Assembly: GCF_030463535.1 (NCBI RefSeq)
Contig: NC_132881.1
Span: 4,432,026 to 4,496,025, forward strand
Origin: Salminus brasiliensis
Lineage: Eukaryota; Chordata; Actinopteri; Characiformes; Bryconidae
DNA length: 64,000 nt
Direction of reading: 5' to 3'
A model generated the notes under the pieces. It worked only from the letters and a program-made list of their open reading frames with translations, was not told where the DNA came from and did not search any database. The translations under genes and the position numbers were made by a program. Below, in pieces: positions 19,514-30,879 of this stretch. How positions within the stretch are numbered: position 1 is the stretch's first letter; each line of letters opens with the position of its first letter.

Positions 19514-22500
19514 CTGAGAAAGTGAAAGAAACGACCAGTTTGTTAGAATACATTGTGTGATATACATGAGACTGCTTAAACATCTTTGTCTGTTAGCCTT
19601 GGACTTGAAGGTAGCCATTAATGCTTGGCCCATAGTACAGGATTTGGCTAATCGGACTACCCCATGTGGCTAAAATGGTATCAGGATACAATCCAGATAC
19701 TAGCCACCAGTGACCAGGAGTAAATGGGGTCATAATGTGAACCTACACCCCCTGCTGGCTGCAATACAAACTTTTTTAGTGCATGCAATACATTTGGCCG
19801 TAATGGATAAATGGTTAATGGGCATTTTTTCTGACCACACAAGAAAAGTAGCTACAAATGTAATGGCAGTATGTCCTAACAGGTGTTTCTGTCTTTTTGG
19901 CCATTTTCTATCATTTGGATCACTGACCTCCCTATGCTCATGATCCCAGCATTAAATTAGAGCACAGTTTAGACAACTCTCCCACCATCTAAAGGCAGAC
20001 GTACAGCTTTTGAGCAGTCTCTTGGCGACGGGGGTCTGAGAGCGGATGAACAGCAACAGGTTGTTGGTTAGGTCCAGCATCTGCTCTGCCTTCACCTCGT
20101 CCAGTCTCACAAGGCCTGGGTCAGTAACCCTCAGCAAGTCCTCCACCCTGTCAACGAGCCAACCCTGTCCAACCCTGCAAATCACTCCCGTCCCGCCATA
20201 TTACAAAAGCCATTCTCATTTAGTGGACAGTCCCATCATAAACAACACTGAATGGAACGACGATTGAATGCCACAGCTAGGTCACAGCTGTCACCCCCAC
20301 CCTCCACCCTACCCTCCACTGCTTCTACATATACAGGTTTAAAAAAAGTACAGTATCTAAGAGAGCTGGTGTTATTGCTGGACTGCTCGTTTATGCGAAA
20401 TCCAGAAGCAGGCATGCCTCGCATAGTGATGCACATTAACTCTCAACAGGGGAGGGGTGGGGGGGGCAGCTGTACATACCTGTCCTGAAGCTCAGTGACC
20501 TGTGAGAGTAAGTGAGAAGGAGAGAGGGGAAAAGAGAGTGTGCGTGAGAGACAACCACCAAGCATTTGTGCTACGTCCGGTCAAAAGTTTGGACACAGCT
20601 AATCATGGGGAGCGGTTATATGGTTACGTATACTGTTTTGCATTGTTTAGAATAACAGTGAGGACATGAAGACTATTACATATCACACACTGAAGTATGC
20701 AGTGACTGTAATAGTAATAGCTCCACAAATCTACACAGTCTTCTGTTTTACTTTCTTTAAAGTAGCCCCTCTAAAATACCTCGAGTTTACTTCACAGGCT
20801 TGGTTAGGGGTGTGCCGATTAGATTAGAATTTGGCTAATTGAGGATTTGGGGCAGATTTATATAAGCCTTGTACAGTGTGGGCACATTAAACAGCCTCAT
20901 ATATGTTTACATTACTTTTTATTAACCAACAGTACAATATGAAGAGCATTATTTGCTCCATAATGGGCCAAAAGGCTTTAATGGGCATTTTAAGCACAAA
21001 AAGCTTTTTGATATTTCCTACACATCAAAAAAAGGGTTCTTCAAAGGTTCTCATGTAAAGGTGCAGGTTCTATATACTGTAGAACCATGGTAGTTTTATA
21101 TGGCGCCACAAAATAAGGTTTCTTTAATTGTCACGTGTCAGAAACCCTCTTTCAGTACTATACAGAACCCTTTTCACTTAGAGTGTCCAGAATCAAAATA
21201 ATAATAAGTGACAATTTGGCTAATTCAGGCTGTGCACCCCTACTCAAGCTGCTCTGCAAGTAAGCTACTTCAACAGACTTGGAGGCCTTGTTGCCTGCAA
21301 GAGATATACGTCCAAATATTTATGGACACCCCTTCCAGTGAATGCATTCAGCTACTTTTCAGCTAAATGCACACATAGACACACAGCTTACTTAGTCCTT
21401 GTAGAGAAGTACTGCCAATAAAATAGCAGACTCTCTGGAGCAGATAAACATGTTGAACCTGTTAGCACCATGCTGGCTTATGCCAGGGGTGGGCTAAAGG
21501 GGTATGACTGTGCTCTATCCTGTACTTTTGGGATGAGCTGAGGAGTTGGGGATGAGGGTGGGGTGGTGAGCATCCCACATCCTGACTTCATTAACGCTCT
21601 TGTTGCTGAATGCATTCAATCATAATCAATCAAATCCTCACAGCAATGCTGTTTCAAAATCTAGTAGAAAGCTTTCTTCCCTGGACAGTCGAGACAGTTA
21701 CTCCAACAAATGCAGCATATACTCTTTTTTAACACCTTTAATTTCGGAAGAACATGTGTGAGCAGGGGTCCCAATACTATTGTCCATATTTTATGTATTT
21801 CACGTGTGTCCAGAATGATGAAAAGAGCTTTGGATGATTTTAAAAAGATGGTGTTAGCTGCATAATATTTAGAATGAAGTTATAATTGTTATCAGAAATA
21901 CTAATATCATTGATTAATTTTTGCCTTGGCTCCAAAGTAATAGAAGTACTGAACAAAAAGCATCTACAAATTGCCAGTTTATGATAATTGATGGTGGTCT
22001 CCAACCCAAGGGTTGTGGACCACTGCTGTATGAGACAGTGTATGAGCATGAAACAATATAAGTTATTCTATATTAGATGTATTATTCAATATTAAATATG
22101 AAAATAGATATAATAAGCAGTTCCAGACTTTTGAATGGTGGCTTACATAAGCATCACCTTCCCAGGAACCAATTTCAAGCTCTTAAACATACGCCTTGAA
22201 AATTCAAGCCATTCAATCAGGTTCAAATGGGTAATGTATCTTGCAGAGAGAAATGAACACATGACTCTCACACTGATTCTCACCGTGTCTCCAGACTGTG
22301 CCTCACTGTCCACTAACCCCTCGCTCAGCTGGAACTCTATATCACTGAAGACAGCGCAGTTTCTTTCTATGAGGTCGTCCAGGGCTCGGACCGTAGCCTT
22401 CTCTTCCATCTCCAGGAGAGAGAGAGTAGTCCTACAGTCTTCCTCCAGCACCCTCCTCATCTCCTCATACTTCCTCTCTATGTTGTTTCGAATGGTTAAG

Positions 22501-23077
22501 GCCTTTTTCTTAAAGTGGGGGGAAAGAAATGCCCAAGATAATTACTCGCACACATGCATTCAGTTGTGGCCCTAAATGATCTGTAAACTAATGGCTGTGT
22601 AGAAATTCCGTACGTGACGTGAAAGCAATGGTAAGAAAATGCAGTCAACCAAAGCATGTGTGAGTCTACATTTTGCAAGGCAGTGGCTAACATGTGTACG
22701 TAGCTCCAGTGCAAAACTAGAAAAGCAAACTTCACTATATTATGTCTATGTCTTGGTTAAGCAACACCCTGCCTAATTCCAGGGCTGTTTACAACTGACT
22801 TTAATTTCAGTTCGCTTGGCGTCCAGTTTCTTCATCCCGCATGCGACCGCGTCCTTTTGTCTCTTCAGCCTTTCTTGAAATGTCAGTTTCATCTCCTGCG
22901 AAAAAAAGAAATGACAAAAGCCAAAAGAACAAGGCTGAAGAAACGCCAAAACATGACGCACTGTACAAACCATACAGGACCACCACGTCTTACCTGACTT
23001 TGGGCCTTCATTCTAATCTTCCCAACTAAGCAAGCGAATCTTTGAGGAGCGGCTACCTTCGAACCTATTCTAGCAAA
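18948..23077 (-). CDS. TRIM-family protein with coiled coil and PRY-SPRY (5' end not found)
   Basis: Minus-strand gene assembled as 22994-23077, 22800-22895, 22284-22508, 20480-20499, 20005-20147 and 18948-19513, all GT-AG with agreeing phases; 377 residues from the first recognised exon to the stop. The exon pattern (84, 96, 225, 20, 143 bp, then one B30.2 exon) follows the usual TRIM layout, where a 96-bp exon, a ~231-bp exon and a ~23-bp exon carry the coiled coil. PRY: LDPNTAHPKLIIS; SPRY: SGRHYWEVDV, GSWCVEFFDGDYTAWHGG, RIGIFCSFPAGLVMFL. Family members are often E3 ubiquitin ligases or antiviral scaffolds. The sequence has a TRIM14/TRIM16/TRIM25-like look, but I cannot choose a symbol. 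No RING or B-box exon was found upstream; the protein may begin with such an exon not recognised here or may lack it. Immediately upstream is the 42-bp acceptor-like minisatellite. Confidence 0.85.
20005..20147 (-). CDS. TRIM exon: linker before B30.2
   Basis: Encodes VEDLLRVTDPGLVRLDEVKA, EQMLDLTNNLLLFIRSQTPV and AKRLLKS. Acceptor cgttgacag, donor gtacgt; phases join the 20-bp exon and the B30.2 exon. Confidence 0.85.
20480..20499 (-). CDS. TRIM micro-exon (20 bp)
   Basis: Acceptor ctctcacag, 20 coding bases (VTELQD plus two bases), donor gtatgt. Corresponds to the 23-bp micro-exon of other TRIM genes, three bases shorter. Confidence 0.8.
20500..22283. other. TRIM intron with DNA-transposon-like copies
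   Basis: About 20578-20780 begins with 'ccggtcaaaagtttggacac', the terminus of a common fish inverted-repeat element. About 21310-21797 is a near-complete copy of a second element, bounded by 'aatatttatggacacccc' and 'ggggtcccaatactattgtcc'. Between, at about 21020-21180, 'gggttcttcaaaggttct' and matching gaaccc motifs suggest a third. No exon seen. Confidence 0.55.
22284..22508 (-). CDS. TRIM exon: main coiled coil (225 bp)
   Basis: Encodes KKALTIRNNIERKYEEMRRV, LEEDCRTTLSLLEMEEKATV, RALDDLIERNCAVFSDIEFQ and LSEGLVDSEAQSGDT. Regular heptad-like Leu/Ile spacing. Donor gtgagaa, phase 0 at both ends. Two codons shorter than the usual 231-bp TRIM exon. Confidence 0.88.
22800..22895 (-). CDS. 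TRIM exon: 96-bp coiled-coil exon
   Basis: Exactly 96 bp, the canonical length of this exon in many TRIM genes. Encodes EMKLTFQERLKRQKDAVACG and MKKLDAKRTEIK. Acceptor tttttttcgcag; donor gtcagt. Confidence 0.9.
22994..23077 (-). CDS. TRIM exon: most upstream recognised (84 bp)
   Basis: Encodes FARIGSKVAAPQRFACLVGK and IRMKAQSQ in phase 0, between acceptor ttcttcttcttcttgcag and donor gtaaga. An in-frame ATG is at codon 23. It is supported by splice sites and frame but not by recognisable domain similarity, so it could be a lineage-specific or false exon. Confidence 0.55.
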
Positions 23078-23084
23078 CTGCAAG

Positions 23085-24110
23085 AAGAAGAAGAAACTTT
23101 TTAAGAAACGTTTAAGCTATGCTGGCAAACTGTAAGAGGATAATTAAGCTACTAGCTCACTGTTACAAGCAGAAAACATCTATTAAAGATACACTAGCTA
23201 ATGTTAAATTCCCTAGCAAACTGTAAGGCCATACCTTTTTAAGCTATGCTGGCCAAATGTAGGAAGTATAGGAAAGCTTGTAAAGCTCATAGCAAACTTT
23301 AAGAAGTGTAAGAATCATTTAAGATAATGTAGCCAACTGTGAAAGAAGTAGAAACATAGTAAAGCTAACAGCAAACTGTAAGAAGCCCTGTAAAGCTACC
23401 CCTGCAAACAGTAAAAAACAGACGCCTTGGAAAGTGACTCCAGCAAACTGTAAAAAGCAGAAGAAGCTTTGTAAAGCTACTACAGCAAACTGTAAAAAAC
23501 ATACGCCTTGTAAAGTTACTCCAGCAAACTGTAAAAAAGCAGAAGAAGCATTGTAAAGCAACTGCAGAAAATTGTAAAAAGCTGAAGAAGCCTTGTAAAG
23601 CTACCCCAGCAAACTGTAAAAAAAACAAAAAAAACATTTGCCTTATAAAGCTACTTCATCAAACTGTAAAAAGCAGTGGAAGCCTTGTAAAGTGACTCCA
23701 GCAAACTGTAAAAAGCAGTGGAAGCCTTGTAAAGTGACTCCAGCAAACTGTAAAAAGCAGAAGAAGCTTTGTAAAGCTACCCCAGCAAACTGTAAAAAGC
23801 AGAAGAAGCCCTGTAAAGTTACTCCAGCAAACTGTAAAAAACATACACCTTGTACAGTTACTCCAGCAAACTGTAAAAAGCAGAAGAAGCCCTGTAAAGT
23901 TACTCCAGCAAACTGTAAAAAGCAGAAGAAGCCTTGTAAAGCTACTCCAGCAAACTGTAAAAAGCAGAAGAAGCCTTGTAAAGTTACTCCAGCAAACTGT
24001 AAAAAGCAGAAGCCCTGTAAAGTGACTCCAGCAAACTGTAAAAAGCAGAAGAAGCTTTGTAAAATTACTCCAGCAAACTGTAAAAAACAGACGCCTTGTA
24101 AAGAGTAAAA
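23085..24110. repeat. 42-bp minisatellite built from splice-acceptor-like units
   Basis: About 18 units of roughly 42 bp (some shorter) between 23360 and 24105, with decayed units from 23085 to 23360. The plus-strand core is 'ccagcaaactgtaaaaagc' plus 'agaagaagccttgtaaag'; on the minus strand each unit reads 'cttctgctttttacag' then TTTGCTGG. This matches the acceptor and first bases of the adjacent TRIM exon (gcag|TTTGCTAG). The plus-strand 156-codon open frame (PANCKKQKKPCK repeats) has no ATG start and is taken as a repeat by-product. Confidence 0.92.
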
Positions 24111-26900
24111 AACGCTACGTTACGCTACACCAAACAGCAAACGGTAACTAACCTAAGCTCTGCAGGCAAACTTTGAGCAGCACACTTGACTAGGGGGTTC
24201 TTGATCCCATGCCTGCTACCAGTTTGACACAGTGAGAGTGAGTGAGATTCGATCACGTGCTTTGACCTAAAGGACAGTCATCATTCACCTTGACCTATCA
24301 GCAAAGTGTAACATCACTCTATTCACTCCTCCACCACCTGTGCGCATACTCCGTGCCTCTCCACCCAGACATTTATAGCCCTGGTATTTGTGGAAGTGGA
24401 TTGTGGACGGGTATTCACAACCATCTACAGGCGCGCTGCCACAGCAGCCGGAGTCTGGCAATTAAGGCCTGCTTGAGATGGTGCCACTTGCAGTTAATAA
24501 GACTGCACTGAGAGTAATGGTGCCTAAGTGCATTCACTCAGGGACTCGGCCCACTTCATGAACCTGCCAGTTAGGTTAGCATCGTTTGCTCTGCTCTCAG
24601 GTTTTGGCAATGGTACCTTATAGCCACAATGTCAACCTCCAACAAATGCAGAGCTGTGTATAGCCTAGGGCTTTGGGTCAAGGTACAAAAAACAAACCCA
24701 GAATTGACTGTATGATAAAATTTATATGGCGTGTTTGTGGGAGTTTGTGCTTAGACTCATTCGGCAGTCATGATCAGGTCTAATATTAGATTATCAGCTC
24801 AATATGCAGCCTTTCAGCTTTAATTTAAGACCATTAGCATTAGCATACACACCCCCCCATTTTTAGGGGCTCAAAAGTAGTCTGACAATTGGCTGTTCGG
24901 ATAAATAATGACCAGAGGTGTGTTTTCCATCATTTCTATCCTATTTCAGTCATAAAGTAGGCAGGTAAAAGTTCTAGAGTTGATATCAAGTGGTACAAGA
25001 GAGGGATCGCTGCTGGAGAAGCAACCTCCAGTAACGTATTACAGGGTGATGTGGTGGCGATAAGGGCTGATGACTTTTTGTAAGCCAAATTCAAGTCAGT
25101 TGTTTACAGTCTGCAACGACTGAAGCCTGTGAACAGCAGTGAATAAATGATTAGACCCAACGACCCAACAAGTTAAAGCGCAGATCAGAAGGTTGTGGGT
25201 TCAATACCCAGTGATACCCACTGTTAAACCTCCTTTAAGCAAATCCCGGCCCTCTTTGAACGGGACCAGAGCTACATTAAAAAATATCAGTGAATTGGCT
25301 TTATAATAATTTTTGTCTGTACTCCAAATCTTAAGGTCTGTCCTTTTATTTAAGACCAAAAGTGTAGGGTCAGTTCCTTTGCTGAGGGATTCTGGATGTA
25401 CTATAGCCAGGGGTGCTGTATAGGTGGGGTGGGGAAGGGTGTAGACAGGATGATTATAAGGGCCTGTGACTGACAGGAGCCCTAAAAATGTATTAATTGA
25501 GTGTTTTGGCTGAATTTTTATAGAGTTGAGTGAGTTAGAGTGAGTGTAATACCAGTGTAATACCTTTTAGTACTAAGTTCCTTAGTACATTAGTATTTTA
25601 ACTGGCTGCTTTTGTACCTCTACTCTTGCCCACCTCAGCAAACGAAACCTAGTAGGATAAAGGCCTTAAGCAAGGCTTGAAAACCCTGATTATATTTCTC
25701 CCTATTGTTCCACTAGATGGCAGCAGAGCACAGATGTTTAAGCATGAATGTGAAGCAATGTTCAAGCACTGCTGTTAAAAATACATGTAAGGGTCTAAAT
25801 AAAGAAATTATAAATAAAACTGAACCTGAAAAAGGCTTCGGCACTTTTACAGATTTTTCCATTTAGGATGGTTTGATAAGTCTGAAGCTCCAGAGCTGAA
25901 CAGACCGTCTAATTACAGAATTAAGCAACTTTAAGGTGATTAAAGTGCATTCAATTATGTACCCTCAGTGTTATGAGGTTACCATGTCCATCCAGTGCCA
26001 AGCATCGTCTAGACGGAGAGCCAGACCTGTGTTCTCTAGAGTGACAGATCTCCATCCAATACCGTTGAAGTAAAAGAACGAATCATCCAACATCAGTACC
26101 TGCATTCACTGTTCTTGTGGCCGAATGCAATCAAATCCTCACAGCAATGTTCCAACATCTAGCGTAAAGCCTCCTCAGAAGAATATAAGCTGTGACTGCA
26201 GCAAATGAGGACTAACTCCCTATCAATACACTCACACCTTATGGGCAGGTAGCTGGGCATGTGTCCACAAACTTCTGGACACACAGGAAGTGCAGAACAA
26301 GAAGTGGGAGTAAATATACTCCATGACCTCCTCCTGACCTGACAGTGTCCTTTTGTCCTCTTCTTGCTCCCTGCAAAACAATAAACTGGCTTTGTGTAGA
26401 CTCTAATCAGCGCAAGCCTGATCACATTTTTGGATTTAGGGAGTTTAGGGAAGACCCCTAAGACCACTGTGATCCATAATCTGTCTTCCAGCATAATTTC
26501 CTGTTAAAAAAAACCCCAACAACACGTCCCCTAATTTCTCTCATGTCCACCATTAGGCAGCAGGAGCATGACCGTACCTTTACCTTTCCGCTGGACTCCC
26601 ACTAAACCGCTGTCTATTAAGCGGTTCAAATCAAATCCCTGCCGTCGGACTTTAATAAGAGAATATTTGCTCCAATATTTTAACCTTGTTATCCAATATC
26701 CTGCTCCGCATTCCGCCGGGTACGTTCAGTGTGCTGAAGTAATGCAGGCAGAGAGAGCGGCCTGCAGCACTGCGGCTCTGTGTGGCTTCTCCAAGAGGAA
26801 CCTCAGAAACACACTGGACTGTACAGAGACTGACCCTGCTCTTCATCTCCTTCAGTTATCAGCACCATCCCCCCTGCACTGCTTTATAAACCACCTGTAC
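24111..26900. other. Intergenic region upstream of the TRIM exons
   Basis: No RING/B-box-like exon is seen on the minus strand. Contains a family-2 SINE remnant at about 25150-25320 (B-box-like gggttcaataccc), and at about 26035-26290 a fragment of the 21.3-kb type transposon-like element. 26500-26900 is complex, non-repetitive sequence that may be regulatory. Confidence 0.45.
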
Positions 26901-26939
26901 ACAAAGATAATAACTATAACAATAACAATAACAGCAGTG

Positions 26940-27035
26940 TAACACCATCATCATCATCATCATCATCAACAACACTACTACTACTACTACTAATAATAAT
27001 AATGGATGTCCATTAATATTAATAACAACAATCAC

Positions 27036-27066
<31 letters not shown>

Positions 27067-27466
27067 TGTGTCCAGGGATATGAATCTAATTTTTAAAACA
27101 TTAATTATAAAACATTGCTTATCTGTTATTAAATATTATAATAACATTAATAACAATAATATGAATAACACCAACAATAATATTTCATGAATGGAAATGT
27201 TTATACTTTGTGTGTATCTTTATGTCCTCTAACAACAACAACAACAACAACAACAATAATAATAATAATAATAATAATAACAACAAGAGTATTCATCGTT
27301 TATGATACTACTACTACTACTACTACTACTAATAATAATAATAGTAATAATAACAAGAGTATTCATATTTTATGGCAATACTACTACTACTACTACTAAT
27401 AATAATAATAATAACAACAAGAGTATTCATCGTTTATGATACTACTACTACTACTACTACTACGAC

Positions 27467-27498
<32 letters not shown>

Positions 27499-27720
27499 CA
27501 TGTATTATTATTATTATGACATTAATTCTAAAAAACATATTAACCATAAAAAACATATTATCTCTAGCCAAGTTATTATAATTATTCCTACTACATACTA
27601 ACAACAACAACAACAACAACAATAATAATAATAATAATAATAATAATACGTATTGTTGTCATATTAATTAATTATTGTTTTAATTAATGGATTATTGTAC
27701 AATGAATGTACATATTGTAA
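26940..27720. repeat. Composite trinucleotide array, copy 1
   Basis: ATC, CTA, AAT and CAA trinucleotides, with a recurring non-repeat phrase 'gagtattcatcgtttatgat' or close variants between blocks (about 27288, 27358, 27421). Open frames here are low-complexity by-products. Confidence 0.9.
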
Positions 27721-28799
27721 AAACCTGGTTCTAAATATAAAGCAAACAACAACATCATGCTACTATGAATATGACTGTAAATTTTTATGCCTTCTGATAA
27801 CAGCTGTTCAAATCAGTGTGATGCCTCGCTCTCAATCTGTCCAGTCATTAAACCTGTGAAGTCCAGTCATGTACTTAATTTGGCCCTTTTTGCCCCTCCG
27901 GAGACACCATATGTGTGAAAGTACCTCACTGTCCAACACCCCTATGACTGTTAGCACAAGTGCTCATTACTTCAGGGTAAGAATGTCTAAAAACTCCCTC
28001 CAGAGTCAGAAGATGTGTCCTGATTTGCAGTGTGGAGTGTTAGTGTAGCAGCTGTCCAGCCCTGCGTTACGGACACCTGCCTGTGCCAGGCTTCTCCTAT
28101 CTATCTCCTCATTAAATATGTATCGATGGTGTGTAGTAGCACGGGGTGAGGCTAAATGGGGAATGACCCTTTAGAGGCATCTCAGAACATGTCTGTTAGT
28201 GTAACAAGATAAAAGTGGAGTCCTGGGCGTCATCACTATCCCCTGTTAGATGAAACGCATCAGGCAGCTTTGGCTCAGCGGGTGATGAACTGTGTGGGTA
28301 AAGGTGTTGACGGGCACGAAAACAGCAACAGCAAATATTTGTGTGGGTTGTTTTACCCACTGTTTATCCCTTTGAATGAAGCAGGCTGTTTTTTGTGATT
28401 GCACTTCTAAGACTTATGGTCATTGTAACACAAAAATCCATCAAAATCTCAAAAAAGGCAAATTTACAGAAAAAGCAAAAAACCTTCTGAACTTTCACTG
28501 GAAGTCGATGTAACAATATTTTATATTTATTAAGTCATTTTGGAGCATTTCTATTGGCACATTCACCATCAAATTATGATACAACATAAACAACAACGGC
28601 CAGATTCACATTATTAAGTGAAAATTGCAAAAATTTGGAGATTTTAGATTTTTGGAGTAAAAAGGATGAGACTTTGCGACAAATGAGCTCTGTTCTGATT
28701 GGTTACACAGCATTATGCCTCATTAAAAACAGCAGTTCACCCTAAAACACTGGGTGGAAAATGGGTGGAGCTAAACATCTGTAAAAGCTGGTTTTAGTG
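27721..28799. other. Sequence between the two trinucleotide arrays
   Basis: No gene and no clear repeat unit recognised; moderately AT-rich unique-looking sequence. Confidence 0.4.
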
Positions 28800-29290
28800 A
28801 CATCAATAATAATAATAATAATAACAAGAGTATTTATCATTTATGATAATAATACTATCTACTACTACTATCACTAATAATAATAATGACAAGAGTATTC
28901 ATCGTTTATGACACTACTACTACTACTACTACTATCACTAATAATATTAATAATAATAATAACAAGAGTATTCATCGTTTATGATACTACTACTACTACT
29001 ACTATCACTAATAATATTAATAATAATAATAACACGAGTATTCATCGTTTATGATACTACTACTACTACTAATAATAATAATACGTGTATATGGATATGA
29101 ATGCCATTCTTATAACATAAATTCTAAAAACCATATTAAATATCTCCAGCCAAGTTATTATTACTACATACTAACAACAACAACAACAACAACAACAATA
29201 ATAATAATAATAATGATAATAACAAGTATTATTGTTATATTAATTAATGTTTTAATTAATCGATTAATGTACATATTGCAAAAATCCGTA
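28800..29290. repeat. Composite trinucleotide array, copy 2
   Basis: Same block order and same unique spacer phrase as copy 1 (about 28827, 28893, 28966, 29036), followed by the same right flank (ccatattaaatatctccagccaag, then CAA and AAT runs, then gttttaattaat). Flanked on both sides by 'gtaaaagc-ggttttagtgac'. Confidence 0.9.
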
Positions 29291-29716
29291 AAAGCAGGTT
29301 TTAGTGACGTCACAAAAACAACAACGTCAATATTTACATGTGTTTACAGTCAGTGGACAAAATTAGGATAATTCATGAAAGCCTTTTTAGTTTTTAGTTT
29401 TAAACATCTGGACGTTGGATCTTCTGGATGTGATCAACACTGAGAAATGGAGGTAATCTAAGAAATTCTCACACAACTGATGAAATGTCTTCAAACATCA
29501 TTTATAAAACAGAATTGATAGAAATGTAAGAACAAAAAATGACCATCCCTCACATTTATCACTCCTTCAACTGTCTAGAATTAGAATCAGCTGCAGAAGA
29601 TCAGCTGCAGATGATCAGAACATGGTTGGAGGAGTCTGGAGTCTTATTTAAACCTCAGACGTTTAGTCTGGTCTGCTCTTGACTGAGTAGACGTGAGTGG
29701 TGAAGACCAGATCACC

Positions 29717-29839
29717 ATGTTCAGATCCAAAGAGCTCCCTAAGGCCTTCAGAAAGAAGGTTGTAGATGCAGAGGGGTCTGGGAATGGGTTTATAAAGGTC
29801 TCAGAACAATCAGAAATCATCCGCTCCACTGTCCGCTAA
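29717..29839 (+). pseudogene. Tc1/mariner transposase remnant, N-terminal part
   Basis: From ATG at 29717 the frame reads SKELPKAFRKKVVDAEGSG and ends STVR before a TAA at 29837-29839, 40 codons in all. This matches the start of Tc1-like transposases (SKEL..dlR..iv ... ai.rsTVR), the paired-like DNA-binding helix-turn-helix. The catalytic domain is not recognisable downstream, so the copy is dead. The element probably extends over about 29390-29880. Confidence 0.7.
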
Positions 29840-29879
29840 ATCATTTACCCAGGCCAGGCCGTCCCAGCAAGTAAAAATG

Positions 29880-30420
29880 TCATCACAGGACCTACAGCTA
29901 GCTCTTGTACCACAGCCGATGTCCCAGTACTGCAGCTACCTCCAGAAAGAGACCACACAATTGACCAAAGCTTGATTTTCATTGGTGGTGTGCAAGTTGG
30001 AAACCCTTGCTGTTAAGAAAACATCATGGCAGGACATACAGATAGCTCTTATCACAGCTAAAATCCAATTACACCATCTAGGAAGTAGGAAGCCATTGAA
30101 GAACCAGTCTGGGTTCTTTAAAAAAAAACCATGCAGCAGTCGTCAGTAGAATAAAACCCACTTAAAAAGACGTCCAGGATTGATGGATCTTAACCTATCG
30201 ACCACAAAGGTTTGAAAGAGTACATCTGCGCTGGCCAATCACATATCTGTGGGGGCATAGAGGGAACCAGCATTCTCAGAGACCCCATATGTCAAGCACT
30301 GCTACAAATCTAAGCAGAATCCCAATAGCAAGACACGAATCCTTGGAACGTCCACGTCGCTGAAGACGGGCTGACATCCACAGCCCCCTGAAATGTTCAA
30401 TCCTGCTCACTTCTATTGTC
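29880..30420. other. Unassigned sequence
   Basis: Two partly similar phrases ('catcacaggacctacagctagctcttgtaccacag' region near 29882 and 'atcatggcaggacatacagatagctcttatcacag' region near 30023) suggest a decayed local duplication. No gene. Confidence 0.4.
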
Positions 30421-30879
30421 ATGGGGTTCCCGAATTTCCGCGCATAGCTACGTCTGGCAGCATCCGGCTCGGTTTATAAGCAGTCTGGACTTAAGTACTT
30501 TCTGGCCATGAAATAGTAAACGGTCGTCTTGGTTAAGTACAGGCGAAACAATGGGCTCGGCTAATATGTTGGCTGTACACACGGGCAGACGGGCTCATTT
30601 GAGCTGAAATAAACATGACTGGGGCCTGGTTTCTGTTGCCTGAGGCCGCTGAACAAAAGGCAGCAGCCGTCTGGGTCGCCCCGATCGACAAAGGGCAGCG
30701 GGGCACTGTATGGGCCCGCTCGCGTTTCACTCCTTCACTTATGTTACCATCTCACTTACTGTACTTCCTCCACGGCCCGGGGAAAGCTATCCCCTCTATC
30801 TCCATCCCTAATGGCCGCTCGCCTTTTCTTTTTCTTTTTTTTTCCTTCTTTTTTGAGGGGGGAACTGAGAGCAGACAAG

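Noticed and set aside
23638..24108. 156-codon plus-strand frame with PANCKKQKKPCK repeats, looking like a Cys/Lys-rich repeat protein
   Set aside because: It has no ATG start (begins at TTG), no signal peptide, no splice context, and exists because the 42-bp minisatellite unit is divisible by three.
26159..26494. Cys-containing minus-strand frame upstream of the TRIM exons, considered as a B-box
   Set aside because: Cysteine/histidine spacing does not fit a RING or B-box, and the bases belong to a fragment of a dispersed transposon-like element.
27187..29371. Several 60-106-codon frames with Thr, Asn, Ile or Leu runs
   Set aside because: Translations of trinucleotide arrays; no conserved domain or splice structure.
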